64,000 nucleotides of DNA from Roseovarius aestuarii. Its GTDB lineage: Bacteria; Pseudomonadota; Alphaproteobacteria; Rhodobacterales; Rhodobacteraceae. The notes below the pieces were generated by a model, which saw only the letters and a program-made list of their open reading frames with translations, did not search any database and was not told where the DNA came from. Each line of letters opens with the position of its first letter. Position 1 is the first letter of the stretch. Shown here one piece after another: positions 8,554-18,220 of the stretch. The DNA lies in NCBI RefSeq assembly GCF_019966515.1, contig NZ_JAIMIB010000022.1, positions 1 to 64,000 of the forward strand, read 5' to 3'. The position numbers and the translations under genes are program-made.

Positions 8554-9711
8554 ATGAAAACAATTACCACTACCGAAGATCTGGCTGCGTTCTGCCAAAA
8601 GGCCGCGGCGCATGATTATGTCACCGTCGATACAGAATTTCTGCGCGAACGAACCTACTATTCCAAGCTTTGCCTGGTGCAGTTGGCGGTGCCCGGAGAC
8701 GCCGCGGGCGATGCGGTGCTGGTCGACCCGCTGGTGGAGGGTCTGTCGCTTGACCCGCTCTACGCGCTTTTTCGCGACACATCGGTGGTCAAGGTGTTCC
8801 ATGCCGCGCGCCAGGACCTGGAGATTTTCTACATCGACGCAGGGGTCATTCCGACGCCGCTGTTTGACACGCAGGTGGCAGCGATGGTCTGTGGCTTTGG
8901 CGAGCAGGCGGGGTATGAAACGCTGGTGCGCAAGATTGCCAAGCAGCAGCTTGACAAGACCTCGCGCTTTACCGACTGGTCACGCCGCCCGCTGACCGAG
9001 GCGCAGAAAACCTATGCTCTGGCCGACGTGACCCACCTGCGCGAGATTTACGAATTTCTGGCCGCGAAGCTGCGCGAGACCAACCGAGAGAAATGGGTGG
9101 CGGAGGAGATGCAGATCCTCAACGATCCCGATACCTATGTCACCCATCCGGAAGAGGCGTGGAAGCGGGTCAAGACGCGCAACAATTCGGGCCGTTTTCT
9201 GGCCATCGTGCGCGAGCTTGCACAGTTTCGCGAAAACTTTGCCCAATCCCGTAACATCCCACGAAACCGGGTCTACAAGGATGACGCGCTGGTCGAACTG
9301 GCCTCGACCAAGCCTGCTACGGTGCAGGATCTGGGGCGCTCGCGCCTGTTGTTGCGGGAAGCCCGCCGAGGCGACATTGCCGAAGGTATTCTGGCAGCAG
9401 TCAAGGCAGGGCTCGCGTGCCCGTCGAAGGATCATCCAAAAGCTGACACGCGGCAGGAAAAGCTGCAGGTCAACCCGGCGCTGGCGGATCTTCTGCGTGT
9501 GCTTCTCAAGGCCAAGACCGAAGATTACGGTGTAGCACCCAAGCTGATCGCCAATGCGGCGGAACTGGATCAGATCGCCGCCGGGATGCGGGACGTGCCC
9601 TCGCTTGGCGGCTGGCGGGCGGATGTTTTCGGGCGGGATGCTCTACGCCTTTGTGATGGCAAGGTGGCGCTGACCGCGAAGGGCAACGATATCAGGATCA
9701 TTGATCTCTGA
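8554..9711 (+). CDS. rnd: Ribonuclease D
   Basis: 385 residues; 3'-5' exonuclease acting in tRNA 3' maturation. The DEDD nuclease domain fills residues 1-175: VTVDTEFLRERTYY (first Asp-Glu), VFHAARQDLEIF and YALADVTHL (last Asp). HRDC domains follow from about 210. It stands alone after purMN, 82 bp away, and is convergent with the lipoprotein gene at 9737. Confidence 0.95.
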   Translation: MKTITTTEDLAAFCQKAAAHDYVTVDTEFLRERTYYSKLCLVQLAVPGDAAGDAVLVDPLVEGLSLDPLYALFRDTSVVKVFHAARQDLEIFYIDAGVIPTPLFDTQVAAMVCGFGEQAGYETLVRKIAKQQLDKTSRFTDWSRRPLTEAQKTYALADVTHLREIYEFLAAKLRETNREKWVAEEMQILNDPDTYVTHPEEAWKRVKTRNNSGRFLAIVRELAQFRENFAQSRNIPRNRVYKDDALVELASTKPATVQDLGRSRLLLREARRGDIAEGILAAVKAGLACPSKDHPKADTRQEKLQVNPALADLLRVLLKAKTEDYGVAPKLIANAAELDQIAAGMRDVPSLGGWRADVFGRDALRLCDGKVALTAKGNDIRIIDL

Positions 9712-9736
9712 CCGGGGCTGAGTCCCGACTGCGGTC

Positions 9737-10252
9737 TTAGGGTTTGATGACGCGCTCGTTGCGTGCGCCGATGACGCGGATGGTCTGTGTCACAGCAAGA
9801 TCATGGTTCGAGACAAACTGCCCGGCATGAAGGGTACGCTGACGGACCTGTCCCTGGGGGGTGTCGGTGGGTTGGAGCGCCATCAGGCGATAGGTCAGAC
9901 CCCCGTTGACCGGCTCGCCCTTGTTGTCGGCGATCAGGCGGACATCGAAGGCGCCTTGCTGCAACGAGACACCGGTGACCCGGATGATGGCGCCCGCGGT
10001 TGTCGGTTCGACAATCACGCTGGTGACCTGATCGACCGGCGTGCCCCGATAAATCTGCTTGCGATCCTTGCGGCGTATGCGGGTGGTTTTGGGGATCAAC
10101 GGGTTAGCCTCGGCGCCTGTCGTGCCAGCCACTGGCGCCGTGCGACCACCGCCAAACCAGTTGCCGGGGTTCAGACGCGAATCCCGCAGGCGCGAACAGC
10201 CCGACAATACTATCGACGAGATCACCAGAATTGCCACAACCTTACGCATCAT
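9737..10252 (-). CDS. Conserved small lipoprotein, function unknown
   Basis: 171 residues. A lipoprotein signal peptide ends in the lipobox LSGC with Cys19. The mature part is basic and Gly/Pro-rich near the N-terminus (residues 20-60), then a beta-rich domain rich in Val/Thr. No enzymatic motif. Two adjacent ATG codons (10252 and 10249) are preceded by AAGGCAGG on the coding strand. It probably sits in an envelope membrane; I do not recognise the family. Confidence 0.7.
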   Translation of the reverse strand: MMRKVVAILVISSIVLSGCSRLRDSRLNPGNWFGGGRTAPVAGTTGAEANPLIPKTTRIRRKDRKQIYRGTPVDQVTSVIVEPTTAGAIIRVTGVSLQQGAFDVRLIADNKGEPVNGGLTYRLMALQPTDTPQGQVRQRTLHAGQFVSNHDLAVTQTIRVIGARNERVIKP

Positions 10253-10378
10253 ACCTGCCTTCTACTTGCTCACATCGGGTTACCTCATCAGGCGCGCCTT
10301 GAAAAGACAGAAGGTGGGTCTGGACCTTTGGCCAGAGCGCGCTTAGGTGTTTGGCACCAGCTGAACGGACCCGCACCC

Positions 10379-10795
10379 ATGGCCCAACCCGCCTTTGAAG
10401 ACATCGTTGCCGATTTTGATTTCCTTGAAGATTGGGAAGATCGCTATCGCTATGTCATTGACCACGGCAAGGCGATGCAGGCATTGGATGACGCGCTCAA
10501 GGTGCCATCTACCAAGGTCGACGGCTGCGCCAGTCAGGTCTGGCTGCATCCGCGCATTGAGTCTGGTGTGTTTTCCTTCGAGGGTGACAGCGACGCGATG
10601 ATCGTGCGCGGGCTGATATCGGTGCTGCGCGCGCTTTATAACGGCCTACCGGTTGCCGAGGTGCCCAGCGTTGACGCTGGTGGTGAGCTGGCCCGCCTGG
10701 GGCTGAACGATCACCTTTCTGCGCAGCGGTCAAACGGGCTGCGCGCAATGATCGAACGTATCCGGCTGGTGGCGGCCGAAGAAGCGCAGAGCTGA
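10379..10795 (+). CDS. sufE: SufE-family cysteine desulfurase partner
   Basis: 138 residues. SufE accepts persulfide sulfur from the SufS desulfurase for Fe-S cluster building. The conserved active loop is PSTKVDGCASQVWL with the acceptor Cys around residue 51, and the protein ends with the expected helical region (RSNGLRAMIERIR). The ATG at 10379 gives the family's normal length; longer readings upstream are out of character. No suf operon is adjacent, which is common for this gene in the group. Confidence 0.92.
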   Translation: MAQPAFEDIVADFDFLEDWEDRYRYVIDHGKAMQALDDALKVPSTKVDGCASQVWLHPRIESGVFSFEGDSDAMIVRGLISVLRALYNGLPVAEVPSVDAGGELARLGLNDHLSAQRSNGLRAMIERIRLVAAEEAQS

Positions 10796-10994
10796 GCCGC
10801 TCGGCACTCTCAGGTCGGATGGCGACTCAAGGCCAACTCTATTGCTTTTCGTCTGATCGGATGTGAATTCTCTCCGGATTCACGTGTGCCTTAAGTGAAC
10901 AACAACGTATTGGGCCAACGCGAGTATTATCCCGACTTAAAATTCCGTTATTTTTCAAAAGGGTTTGAGAGGCAAACCGCTTTTGTTCACGAAT

Positions 10995-11009
10995 GTTCTT
11001 AAAAAGTTC
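10995..11009. promoter_or_regulatory. LexA (SOS) box, alphaproteobacterial type
   Basis: GTTC at 10995-10998 and GTTC at 11006-11009 are separated by exactly 7 bp, the alphaproteobacterial LexA consensus GTTC-N7-GTTC. A further GTTC at 10985-10988 lies 6 bp upstream of the first. The box is 58 bp before the start of the 40-residue membrane peptide at 11068. Confidence 0.65.
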
Positions 11010-11067
11010 TTTACAAAACCTTTCTGAAATGAGAACAAAGAGGAAACAAGAAAGACAGGAGCCCGCC

Positions 11068-11190
11068 ATGATAAACCAGCTCAAAACCGCCGCCATCCGG
11101 TCCAGCAGCACTCTGCTCGGTGATGCTATTGGTGCGGCAGCCTTGATGGTGATGCTGGTGGGTGCGCTTTACCTGCCTGGACTTACCTGA
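11068..11190 (+). CDS. Small single-pass membrane protein, probably SOS-induced
   Basis: 40 residues: a basic N-terminal part (INQLKTAAIRSSSTLLG) and then one hydrophobic helix over roughly residues 19-38 (AIGAAALMVMLVGALYLPG). The ATG at 11068 has ACAGGAG 7 bp upstream. A GTTC-N7-GTTC LexA box lies 58 bp before the start, so induction by DNA damage is likely. Size, topology and regulation recall the SOS-induced division inhibitor SidA of Caulobacter, but I see no sequence proof of relation. Transcription may run to the terminator at 11353. Confidence 0.6.
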   Translation: MINQLKTAAIRSSSTLLGDAIGAAALMVMLVGALYLPGLT

Positions 11191-11352
11191 ATTCACGAGT
11201 TTCTGCCTGCGATGTTCCGTTTCTGATCCGTGCGCGTATCACCTGTCCCCATCTCAAGATACGACGCAAACGACAAACTGCCTGTCCTCATGTCTCAGGG
11301 CTTACCTCATCCCCTGATGAAGGATCAGACCCCACGGAACCCGCATTCCCTG
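11191..11352. other. Untranslated stretch after the SOS peptide gene
   Basis: No gene with a ribosome site or recognisable product. With the terminator that follows it would form a 3' untranslated region of about 160 nt for the peptide messenger. Confidence 0.35.
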
Positions 11353-11391
11353 ACCGCCGCCGTTCTTGCCGGAACGTGCGGCGGTTTTTTT
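11353..11391 (+). terminator. Rho-independent terminator
   Basis: The stem ACCGCCGC-CGTTC pairs with GGAACG-(T)-GCGGCGGT around a 5-nt loop and is followed by seven T residues. It lies 160 bp after the small membrane-protein gene and points the same way. Confidence 0.85.
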
Positions 11392-11488
11392 CTGCGGTGC
11401 AGGAGATACACGATCGATCGAAGTTGTGATTTGTATAATTGGATTACGGCTCCGAGCCCTCAGCGGACATTATCAAACGATGACAGAT

Positions 11489-11950
11489 TCAGGAGCTAAG
11501 GAATGCAATCTCACCGCCACCCAGCGCGACGAAATTGTGCGTACTTTGCTCAAATTTGTATTGTGCTCTCCACGCCTCATACCCTGCTGAATTACTGAAA
11601 GCATCGAGTCTCGAACCGCCAGAAAAAAGCAGAGATAGATCGCCGGTTTCTCGATCAGTCGTGACTGTACTGATCTTTTTACTTCGGAGAAAACTCTTGG
11701 CAATTTCTTCGCCATTTTTTGGTTCCGAAAGGCCGAATAATTGACCATCGTCCTCATCGGAAAACACAATTCGTCCTCCGGAAACTATGCGCCAAGGCAC
11801 GTACAACTCGATAAATGCATCCTCCGAAAACTCAATCAGCCAGTCGTTTTCTCGGCGCACGATCGACAAACATTTTTGATTAACTAGAGTGCTTTCAAAT
11901 CTATCATAGTAGCGTTCTTCCGTAACCTTCTGATAGTAGCTTGTTTCCAT
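11489..11950 (-). CDS. Hypothetical protein, immunity-protein-like composition
   Basis: About 153 residues, acidic, beta-rich, without signal or membrane segment. The ending (YEAWRAQYKFEQ... FVALGGGEIAFLSS) resembles small DUF6188-like or immunity-type proteins found singly in bacterial genomes. The ATG at 11950 has AAGGAAG at good distance; an upstream ATG at 11983 is less well supported. GC is lower than the flanks, suggesting acquisition. No toxin gene is adjacent, so an immunity role is only a guess. Confidence 0.5.
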   Translation of the reverse strand: METSYYQKVTEERYYDRFESTLVNQKCLSIVRRENDWLIEFSEDAFIELYVPWRIVSGGRIVFSDEDDGQLFGLSEPKNGEEIAKSFLRSKKISTVTTDRETGDLSLLFSGGSRLDAFSNSAGYEAWRAQYKFEQSTHNFVALGGGEIAFLSS

Positions 11951-12236
11951 GTGGTAGCTTCCTTGCTCCTGCTTATTAGCCAATACTAGCCTTTGCGGTA
12001 AGTTAACAGGACGAGACCGCAGAGACGTAGTCCTACGAACGGCGACAAAGTCCGCAAAGCAACCTCTTTTTTTTTCTTTTTGTCGTCTGGTTTGATAGGT
12101 AAGCCATTATTCCTGCGTGTTCGTATGTCTCGCGCCGGTCGAATCCCCGCGAAGGATAGAGACGAGACGTGCCGGGGTTGGAAAAAGTCTCCCAAAGCCC
12201 TTGATTAATGTGCCACATGATGGGATTTGCCTCAGG

Positions 12237-12893
12237 ATGGATGATAAGAAATTCCCGATGATCGCTCTTGTCACCGGCGCCTCTCGTGGGCTCGGGGCCG
12301 CGCTGGCCGAGGAGCTGGCGAAAACCCACCACGTTGTCGCGGTGGGCCGCACCACCGGTGCGCTGGAAGAGCTGGACGATCGCATTCAGGCGAGTGGTGG
12401 CCAGGCTACTTTGGCGCCGATGGATGTGACCAACCCTGACGCTATGGCGCAGCTTTGCCGGTCGATCCATGACCGCTGGGGTGGGCTTGATATCTGGGCC
12501 CATGCGGCGGTTCATGCCGCACCGCTGACGCCCGCCGCCTATCTTGATGCCAAGGACTGGGCCAAATCGGTGGCGTGCAATGTCACCGCAACCGGGCAGC
12601 TTATCCCGTTTATCTCGCCACTTCTGGGAGAGGAAGGCAGCGCGCTCTTTTTCGACGACCCGCAGGCGGGGGAGAAGTTTTTCGGCGCATACGGCGCCAG
12701 CAAATCCGCCCAGATCGCCCTGGCGCGCAGTTGGCAGGCCGAAACCGTCCGCACGGGGCCGCATGTCCATATCCTGACGCCGCAGCCGATGCCCACGGCC
12801 ACCCGTGCGCGGTTCTTCCCGGGCGAAGATCGCGGCCCGCTGGCCGCACCGCGCGCCGAGGCCCGCCGTCTTCTCGAAGCCATCGGCAAATGA
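12237..12893 (+). CDS. Short-chain dehydrogenase/reductase (SDR)
   Basis: 218 residues. The Rossmann start VTGASRGLGAALAEEL is the NAD(P) site. The active-site region reads YGASKSAQIALA, giving the Tyr-x-x-x-Lys pair. The C-terminal substrate loop is short. The substrate is unknown. It lies 111 bp before surE on the same strand. A second in-frame ATG at 12258 starts directly at the Rossmann strand and could be used. Confidence 0.85.
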   Translation: MDDKKFPMIALVTGASRGLGAALAEELAKTHHVVAVGRTTGALEELDDRIQASGGQATLAPMDVTNPDAMAQLCRSIHDRWGGLDIWAHAAVHAAPLTPAAYLDAKDWAKSVACNVTATGQLIPFISPLLGEEGSALFFDDPQAGEKFFGAYGASKSAQIALARSWQAETVRTGPHVHILTPQPMPTATRARFFPGEDRGPLAAPRAEARRLLEAIGK

Positions 12894-13004
12894 ACCCCCA
12901 GATCTTGCCTGCATGCAGGACCGACATGCGCGTCGGGTGTTGCCGCGCTTGCCCCGCCGCATCGCCATCGCTACTAAGGCTCAGGACATAAAGGGGCGGC
13001 AAAC

Positions 13005-13787
13005 GTGCGCATTCTCATTACCAATGACGACGGCATCAACGCCCCAGGGTTGCAGGTCATGCATGATATTGCCACGGCGCTCGCTGGCCCGGACGGCGAG
13101 GTCTGGACAGTCGCCCCTGCGTTTGAGCAATCCGGGGTCGGTCATTGCATCTCCTACACCCAGCCGATGATGGTCACGCAAATGGGCGAGCGTCGCTACG
13201 CCACCCAGGGAAGTCCCGCTGATTGCGTGCTGGTGGCCGTTCATGATGTGATGAAGACTACACCGCCCGATCTGGTCCTGTCGGGCGTCAACCGGGGGAA
13301 CAACTCGGCTGAGAACGCTGTCTATTCCGGCACCGTCGGGGCCGCAATGGAGGCGGCACTGCAAGGGGTCCCCGCGATTGCGCTCAGCCAGTATTATGGC
13401 CCCGCCAATCGCGATCTGGACGATCAGTTTGACGCCGCACGCGTCCACGGGCTGCAAACCTTGCGCACGCTTCTCGACAAGGGCGTGTGGAGCAAAGATG
13501 ATTACGGCATATTCTACAACATCAACTTCCCGCCCGTGCCTGCGGGTGATGTCAAAGGTCTGCGCGCCGCACCGCAGGGGTTTCGCCGCGATATGGGCTT
13601 TGGAGTTGAACCGCACCTGTCCCCCTCGGGCCGCCGGTTTCTCTGGGTCACCGGTGCGCCGCAGCAGCAGCCGACCATGCCGGGCTCGGATGCGGATGTG
13701 AACCTGCAGGGATATATCTCGGTCACGCCGATGCGGGCTGATCTGACGGCGCATGATGCTCTGGCACCGCTGAAAGCCATCGAATGA
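13005..13787 (+). CDS. surE: 5'-nucleotidase SurE
   Basis: 260 residues; metal-dependent nucleotide phosphatase. The N-terminal [12 protein letters not shown] holds the metal-binding Asp-Asp, and [19 protein letters not shown] is the family core. It starts at a GTG preceded by AAAGGGG. It overlaps pcm by 4 bp and forms the classic surE-pcm-nlpD stationary-phase/repair cluster. Confidence 0.96.
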   Translation: MRILITNDDGINAPGLQVMHDIATALAGPDGEVWTVAPAFEQSGVGHCISYTQPMMVTQMGERRYATQGSPADCVLVAVHDVMKTTPPDLVLSGVNRGNNSAENAVYSGTVGAAMEAALQGVPAIALSQYYGPANRDLDDQFDAARVHGLQTLRTLLDKGVWSKDDYGIFYNINFPPVPAGDVKGLRAAPQGFRRDMGFGVEPHLSPSGRRFLWVTGAPQQQPTMPGSDADVNLQGYISVTPMRADLTAHDALAPLKAIE

Positions 13788-14440
13788 GTGACCAAGACGA
13801 CAATAATGCCGAACGTAAGATGCAGTTCCTCTTTGCGCTGCGCTCGCGCGGGGTGACCGACAATCGCGTCCTCTCGGCGATGGAAAAGATCGACCGTGGC
13901 CCGTTTATCCGCGGCCTCTTTTCCGAGCGTGCCTATGAAGACATGCCGCTGCCGATCGCTTGCGGGCAAACCATCAGCCAGCCCTCGGTGGTGGGGCTGA
14001 TGACCCAGGCCCTGAAGATCGAACCGCGTGACAAGATCCTCGAGGTCGGCACCGGCTCGGGTTATCAGGCCGCGATCCTCAGCCAGCTGGCGCGCCGCGT
14101 CTACACGATAGACCGCCACAAGCGCCTGGTGCGTGAGGCGGCGGCAATTTTCAATGATCTGGATCTTGTCAACATCACGCCGGTTGTCGGCGATGGCAGT
14201 TTCGGTCTGCCTGATCAGGCGCCCTTTGACCGGATCCTTGTAACTGCCGCTGCCGAAGACCCGCCGGGCCCCCTATTGGCGCAACTCAAGATTGGGGGTA
14301 TTATGGTGGTGCCGGTCGGGCAATCCGACGCAGTTCAACACCTGATCCGGGTCACCCGTACCGATCAGGGGTTTGAATACGATGAATTGCTGCCGGTACG
14401 TTTCGTGCCCCTGGTCGAAGGCCTGGGCAAAGACACGTAG
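13784..14440 (+). CDS. pcm: Protein-L-isoaspartate O-methyltransferase
   Basis: 218 residues. It repairs isoaspartyl residues in aged proteins by SAM-dependent carboxyl methylation. [17 protein letters not shown] is the SAM-binding motif, [19 protein letters not shown] the substrate segment, and [11 protein letters not shown] the post-motif. Start codon overlaps the surE stop (ATGA), showing translational coupling. Confidence 0.96.
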   Translation: MSDQDDNNAERKMQFLFALRSRGVTDNRVLSAMEKIDRGPFIRGLFSERAYEDMPLPIACGQTISQPSVVGLMTQALKIEPRDKILEVGTGSGYQAAILSQLARRVYTIDRHKRLVREAAAIFNDLDLVNITPVVGDGSFGLPDQAPFDRILVTAAAEDPPGPLLAQLKIGGIMVVPVGQSDAVQHLIRVTRTDQGFEYDELLPVRFVPLVEGLGKDT

Positions 14441-14504
14441 CACGAATAGAGAAACGTAATTCAAAGCTCCGGCCACAAGGGGCAGATGACGAGGACACGA
14501 GTAC

Positions 14505-15656
14505 ATGACTTTCCGCACCCATTCCGTGATGATATTGGCGGGCACAGCCCTGACCATGTTGAGTGCCTGCAACAAGACGCTTGATTTCGATCTCCGTGGC
14601 GACAGAACGCTCGATACGTCCGCTGCCGCCCGAAGCGCCAGCGCAAACCGACCCGAACCCGACGGCCGCGGCATTATCTCGTATCCCGGCTATCAGGTGG
14701 CCGTGGCACGGCGCGGCGACACCGTAGCCAGCGTCGCTGCCCGTGTTGGTGCCGATCCCACGCAACTGGCCAATTACAACGGCATTCAGACCGGAGATGT
14801 CCTGCGCCAGGGCGAGATCCTGGCGCTGCCCGGGCGCGTCGCCGAACCCCTGGGCGGACCGATCCAGCCGGGCAATGCCGACATCACCTCGATCGCCGGC
14901 ACGGCGCTCGATAACGCGCAAAGCAGCGATGTTCAGACCTCGGCTCTGGAGCCCGTCGGTCAGAGCGGTGTCGAACCTGTTCGCCACAAGGTCAAACGTG
15001 GAGAGACCGCTTTTACCATCGCGCGGCTTTACGACGTCTCGATCCGCAGCCTGGCGGACTGGAACGGCCTTGGCAGTGATTTCGCCGTGCGCGAGGGGCA
15101 ATATCTGTTGATCCCGGTCGCCATTCCGGGCGAGAGCACCCAACCGCTGAATGCGACGTCTGTCCCGGGGGAGGGCACGCCGACCCCGACGCCGCCGAGT
15201 GCTGCCAAACCGCTTCCCACCGAGGACACCAAACCTGCCGCCCGACCGGTCAAAAGCACCGCTGCGCCGGATCTTGGCGCCACGCGTACCGTCGCGTCGA
15301 CGAAACAATCCCGCATGGCATTCCCGGTGCGCGGTGACATCATCCGCGAATACCAGAAAGGCAAGAATGACGGCATCGACATCGCCGCCGATCCCGGCAC
15401 GCCGGTCAAGGCGGCCGCCTCGGGCGTTGTCGCAGCGATCACAGAAGACACCAATGGGGTTCCGATTATCGTCATCAAACACGAGGACAACCTGCTGACC
15501 GTCTATTCGAATGTCGGCGCTGTTGCCGTCAAGAAGGGCGATCAGGTCACCAGGGGTCAGAAAGTGGCCGAGATCCGCCGCGAAGGCGCGGCAGCGCTGC
15601 ATTTCGAGGTTCGCGAAGGTTTCGACAGTGTCGATCCGGCACCTTATCTGGGCTGA
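14505..15656 (+). CDS. nlpD: NlpD-like LysM / LytM lipoprotein
   Basis: 383 residues. Lipoprotein signal with LSAC lipobox; two LysM domains (about 60-105 and 160-205) that bind peptidoglycan; a Pro/Thr/Ala linker; and a C-terminal M23/LytM domain (about 270-383). The usual zinc ligands are incomplete: the HxGxD motif reads NDGIDIAA and HxH reads HFEVR. That makes it a non-catalytic LytM protein, like E. coli NlpD, which activates division amidases. It ends the surE-pcm-nlpD cluster and is convergent with the ATPase gene at 15870. Confidence 0.88.
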   Translation: MTFRTHSVMILAGTALTMLSACNKTLDFDLRGDRTLDTSAAARSASANRPEPDGRGIISYPGYQVAVARRGDTVASVAARVGADPTQLANYNGIQTGDVLRQGEILALPGRVAEPLGGPIQPGNADITSIAGTALDNAQSSDVQTSALEPVGQSGVEPVRHKVKRGETAFTIARLYDVSIRSLADWNGLGSDFAVREGQYLLIPVAIPGESTQPLNATSVPGEGTPTPTPPSAAKPLPTEDTKPAARPVKSTAAPDLGATRTVASTKQSRMAFPVRGDIIREYQKGKNDGIDIAADPGTPVKAAASGVVAAITEDTNGVPIIVIKHEDNLLTVYSNVGAVAVKKGDQVTRGQKVAEIRREGAAALHFEVREGFDSVDPAPYLG

Positions 15657-15719
15657 GTTGTTCCCAAAATGAGTTCGCTGCGCTCACGCAGTTAAGTTTT
15701 GCGCTCAGGCCACGCAGGC

Positions 15720-15757
15720 CTTGGGGTTTCACCCCAAACCCCGGAGTATTTTTGGAT
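15720..15757. repeat. Hairpin plus GGAGTATTTTTGG motif
   Basis: GGGGTTT and AAACCCC flank a 6-nt loop, followed at once by CGGAGTATTTTTGG. It lies in the convergent gap between nlpD and the DUF815 ATPase and may serve as a terminator for nlpD. I recall this hairpin-plus-motif as recurrent in Rhodobacteraceae intergenic regions, but only one copy was noticed here. Confidence 0.45.
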
Positions 15758-15869
15758 CGGTGAAGGCACGCCCAGATCTCATTGCTTTTTCAAATGCAGC
15801 CGCCGGGGGCGGACATCGCGGGGAGACGGGCGGCAGACGGAATGGCAGGTTCCCAGCGGTCGTGTCCGC

Positions 15870-16706
15870 TCAGATCGACACGCCTCGACGTCCGGCCAGA
15901 TCGGTGAAATACTGCCACGCCACCCGGCCTGATCGTGCGCCACGCGTGGCTTGCCATTCGATCGCCTCGGCGCGTAGGGTTTCGCTGTCGATCTCGACCC
16001 CGTAGGCATCGCAATACCCGCGGATCATCGCCAGATATTCATCCTGGTCGCAGGGATGGAAACCCAGCCACAGACCAAAGCGATCCGACAGGGACACCTT
16101 TTCCTCAACCGCTTCGCTGGGGTTGATCGCGGTCGAACGCTCGTTTTCGATCATATCGCGCGGCATCAGATGACGGCGGTTCGAGGTGGCATAGAATACC
16201 ACGTTTTCTGGTCGCCCTTCGATCCCGCCATCCAGCACCGCCTTCAACGATTTGTAATGCTGATCGTCATGGGAAAAGCTCAGATCGTCGCAAAAGAGCA
16301 GAAACCGCTGATCGCTGGCGCGTAACAGGTTCAGAAGCCGCCCGACACTGGACAGGTCTTCGCGCTGCAATTCCACGATCTTGAGTTCATGTCCCTGCGC
16401 CAGCACGGCCGCATGCACCGCCTTGACCAGAGAGGATTTTCCCATACCCCGCGCGCCCCATAAAAGCGCGTTGTTTGCAGGCAACCCCCTTGCGAACTGA
16501 ACGGTATTTTCAAGCAGCGTATCGCGCGAACGGTCAACACCAACGAGCAGACCCATATCCACGCGATTGACTTTGTCGACGGGCTGCAAGCGATCCGGAT
16601 CGACATGCCAGACAAAGGCATCCGCCGCAGTGAAATCAGGCGCATCAAGCGGCGCCGGGCTCATCCGTTCCAGCGCTTTGGCGATCCGCTCCAGCGCCTC
16701 GCTCAC
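15870..16706 (-). CDS. DUF815 AAA-type ATPase
   Basis: 278 residues. Walker A is GARGMGKSSLVKAVH (near 83-90) and Walker B is FLLFCDDLSF. Later AAA elements include FYATSNRRHLMPRD and SLSDRFGLWLGF. The family occurs widely next to tat genes in alphaproteobacteria, but its client is not known. The gene overlaps the tatC stop by 4 bp and is last of the tatA-tatB-tatC-ATPase operon. Confidence 0.9.
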   Translation of the reverse strand: MSEALERIAKALERMSPAPLDAPDFTAADAFVWHVDPDRLQPVDKVNRVDMGLLVGVDRSRDTLLENTVQFARGLPANNALLWGARGMGKSSLVKAVHAAVLAQGHELKIVELQREDLSSVGRLLNLLRASDQRFLLFCDDLSFSHDDQHYKSLKAVLDGGIEGRPENVVFYATSNRRHLMPRDMIENERSTAINPSEAVEEKVSLSDRFGLWLGFHPCDQDEYLAMIRGYCDAYGVEIDSETLRAEAIEWQATRGARSGRVAWQYFTDLAGRRGVSI

Positions 16707-17611
16707 GGTTTGTCGCCCTTGGCCTCACCCGCCTCGGCGTCCAGTTCATCAGCCAGATCGGCGTCGGCCTCTTCTTCATCGTCTTCGAACCAGGTGCCTT
16801 CGGTCCGCATCCGCGCCTCGCGCTGTTTCTCCACGCGTTTGACCAGTTGGATCGACACTTCGTAAAGCCCGTAGACCACGACGAACAGGATCACCTGCGT
16901 GATCACGTCCGGGGGCGTTACCAGTGCGGCCAGAACCAGAATGCCGACCACCGCGTATTTGCGTACGGCGCGCAGACCCTCGGAACTGACCAGCCCGGCC
17001 TTGCCCATCAGTGTCAGCAGCACCGGCAATTGGAAACACATGCCGAAGGCGACGATGAACTTGATCGTCAGGTTGAGATATTCCTGGGCCGAACCCTGAA
17101 AGACCACGCTCAGGGGCGCGGCATTCTGGCCGCCATCTACGGCCTCGCCCTCATTGCCGAATTGCTGGAACCCCAGGAAGAAATCATAGGCCAGTGGCGT
17201 GACCACGTAGAAGGCGAAAGCCGCGCCGAGAAAGAACATGAACGGCGAGGCCACCAGGAACGGCAGAAACGCGCCTTTTTCGGATTTATAGAGCCCCGGC
17301 GCCACGAACCGCCACATCTGGTTGGCGATATAGGGGAACGCCAGCATGAAGCCGCCCAGCAATGAGACCTTGATGGCGACGAAAAAGCCTTCCTGCGGGC
17401 TGATGAAGATCAGGTCGCAATCCTGACCCCTTTCGGCCAATACCTGGCAAAGCGGTGAGGTCAGAAAGTTGAAGATCGGCGTCGCCACGGTGAAACAGAT
17501 CACCATGCCGATGATGAAGGCCACGACCGAGTGAATGAGCCGGTTGCGCAGTTCCGCAAGATGCTCGATCAGCGGGGCTGAGCTGTCTTCGATCTCGCCT
17601 GAATCGCTCAT
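16703..17611 (-). CDS. tatC: Sec-independent protein translocase TatC
   Basis: 302 residues; six membrane helices and the receptor for twin-arginine signals. [12 protein letters not shown] near the N-terminus and [20 protein letters not shown] are TatC signatures. The C-terminal tail (about 260-302) is long and highly acidic, beyond the usual 240-260 residues. Overlaps tatB by 4 bp. Confidence 0.97.
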   Translation of the reverse strand: MSDSGEIEDSSAPLIEHLAELRNRLIHSVVAFIIGMVICFTVATPIFNFLTSPLCQVLAERGQDCDLIFISPQEGFFVAIKVSLLGGFMLAFPYIANQMWRFVAPGLYKSEKGAFLPFLVASPFMFFLGAAFAFYVVTPLAYDFFLGFQQFGNEGEAVDGGQNAAPLSVVFQGSAQEYLNLTIKFIVAFGMCFQLPVLLTLMGKAGLVSSEGLRAVRKYAVVGILVLAALVTPPDVITQVILFVVVYGLYEVSIQLVKRVEKQREARMRTEGTWFEDDEEEADADLADELDAEAGEAKGDKP

Positions 17612-18213
17612 GCTTTGCCCTCAGTGGATTTCCTTGTCGCCGGTTTCTTGGCGGCGGTCTTGGTCCCTGTCTTTGCCGGAGCCTTCTTCGCCGCAGGCTT
17701 TTTGCCGGCTGCGGGTTTTGTCGTGGCTTTCTTGGCAACGGGCTTCTTTGCGGGGGCTTTCTTTGCCGGTGCCTTCTTGGCCGCTGGTTTCGCCGCGGGC
17801 TTTGCCGCTTCGGCTTTTTCGGCGGCTTCCGCCGACAGGCGTTCCGTGGCCTTTTCAGCGGTTTTTTTGCGGATCGCCTCGGCCTGCGCCTGACGCTCAG
17901 GCGACAGCGTCGATTTACCGTCCTTGGGCTTGCCGCTGTTCATGGTCTGCTCGGTAAAGCTGGTGGCCTTTTTGACCTCATCCATCGCGCTCGACATTGG
18001 ATTGCTGGCTTTCTTCAGCGTGCTCGTCACATCGCTGACGCCCGCATCATCTGCCGCCTCGTTCATCGCGCGGCTGAATTCGCGCGCCATCCCCTTGGCC
18101 TTGCCGACAAAATTGCCCACCGCCCGGAACATGCCCGGCAGGTCTTTCGGCCCCACGACGATCAACGCCACGATGCCGATCAGCAGCAGCTCGGTCCAGC
18201 CAAGGTCGAACAT
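17608..18213 (-). CDS. tatB: Sec-independent protein translocase TatB, with long basic tail
   Basis: 201 residues. The N-terminal helix and Gly-Pro hinge ([20 protein letters not shown] then PKDLP) are typical TatB, followed by an amphipathic helix. From about residue 130 to the end the protein is a Lys/Ala/Pro-rich repeat (KKAPAKK, KPAAKK, KKATTKP), like a histone-H1 tail. This is extra to the usual TatB core. It lies between tatA (7 bp upstream) and tatC (overlapping). Confidence 0.95.
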   Translation of the reverse strand: MFDLGWTELLLIGIVALIVVGPKDLPGMFRAVGNFVGKAKGMAREFSRAMNEAADDAGVSDVTSTLKKASNPMSSAMDEVKKATSFTEQTMNSGKPKDGKSTLSPERQAQAEAIRKKTAEKATERLSAEAAEKAEAAKPAAKPAAKKAPAKKAPAKKPVAKKATTKPAAGKKPAAKKAPAKTGTKTAAKKPATRKSTEGKA

Positions 18214-18220
18214 CTAGCGC

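Noticed and set aside
14505-15656. Active M23 endopeptidase
   Set aside because: HxGxD and HxH zinc motifs are incomplete, so an NlpD-like activator is more likely.
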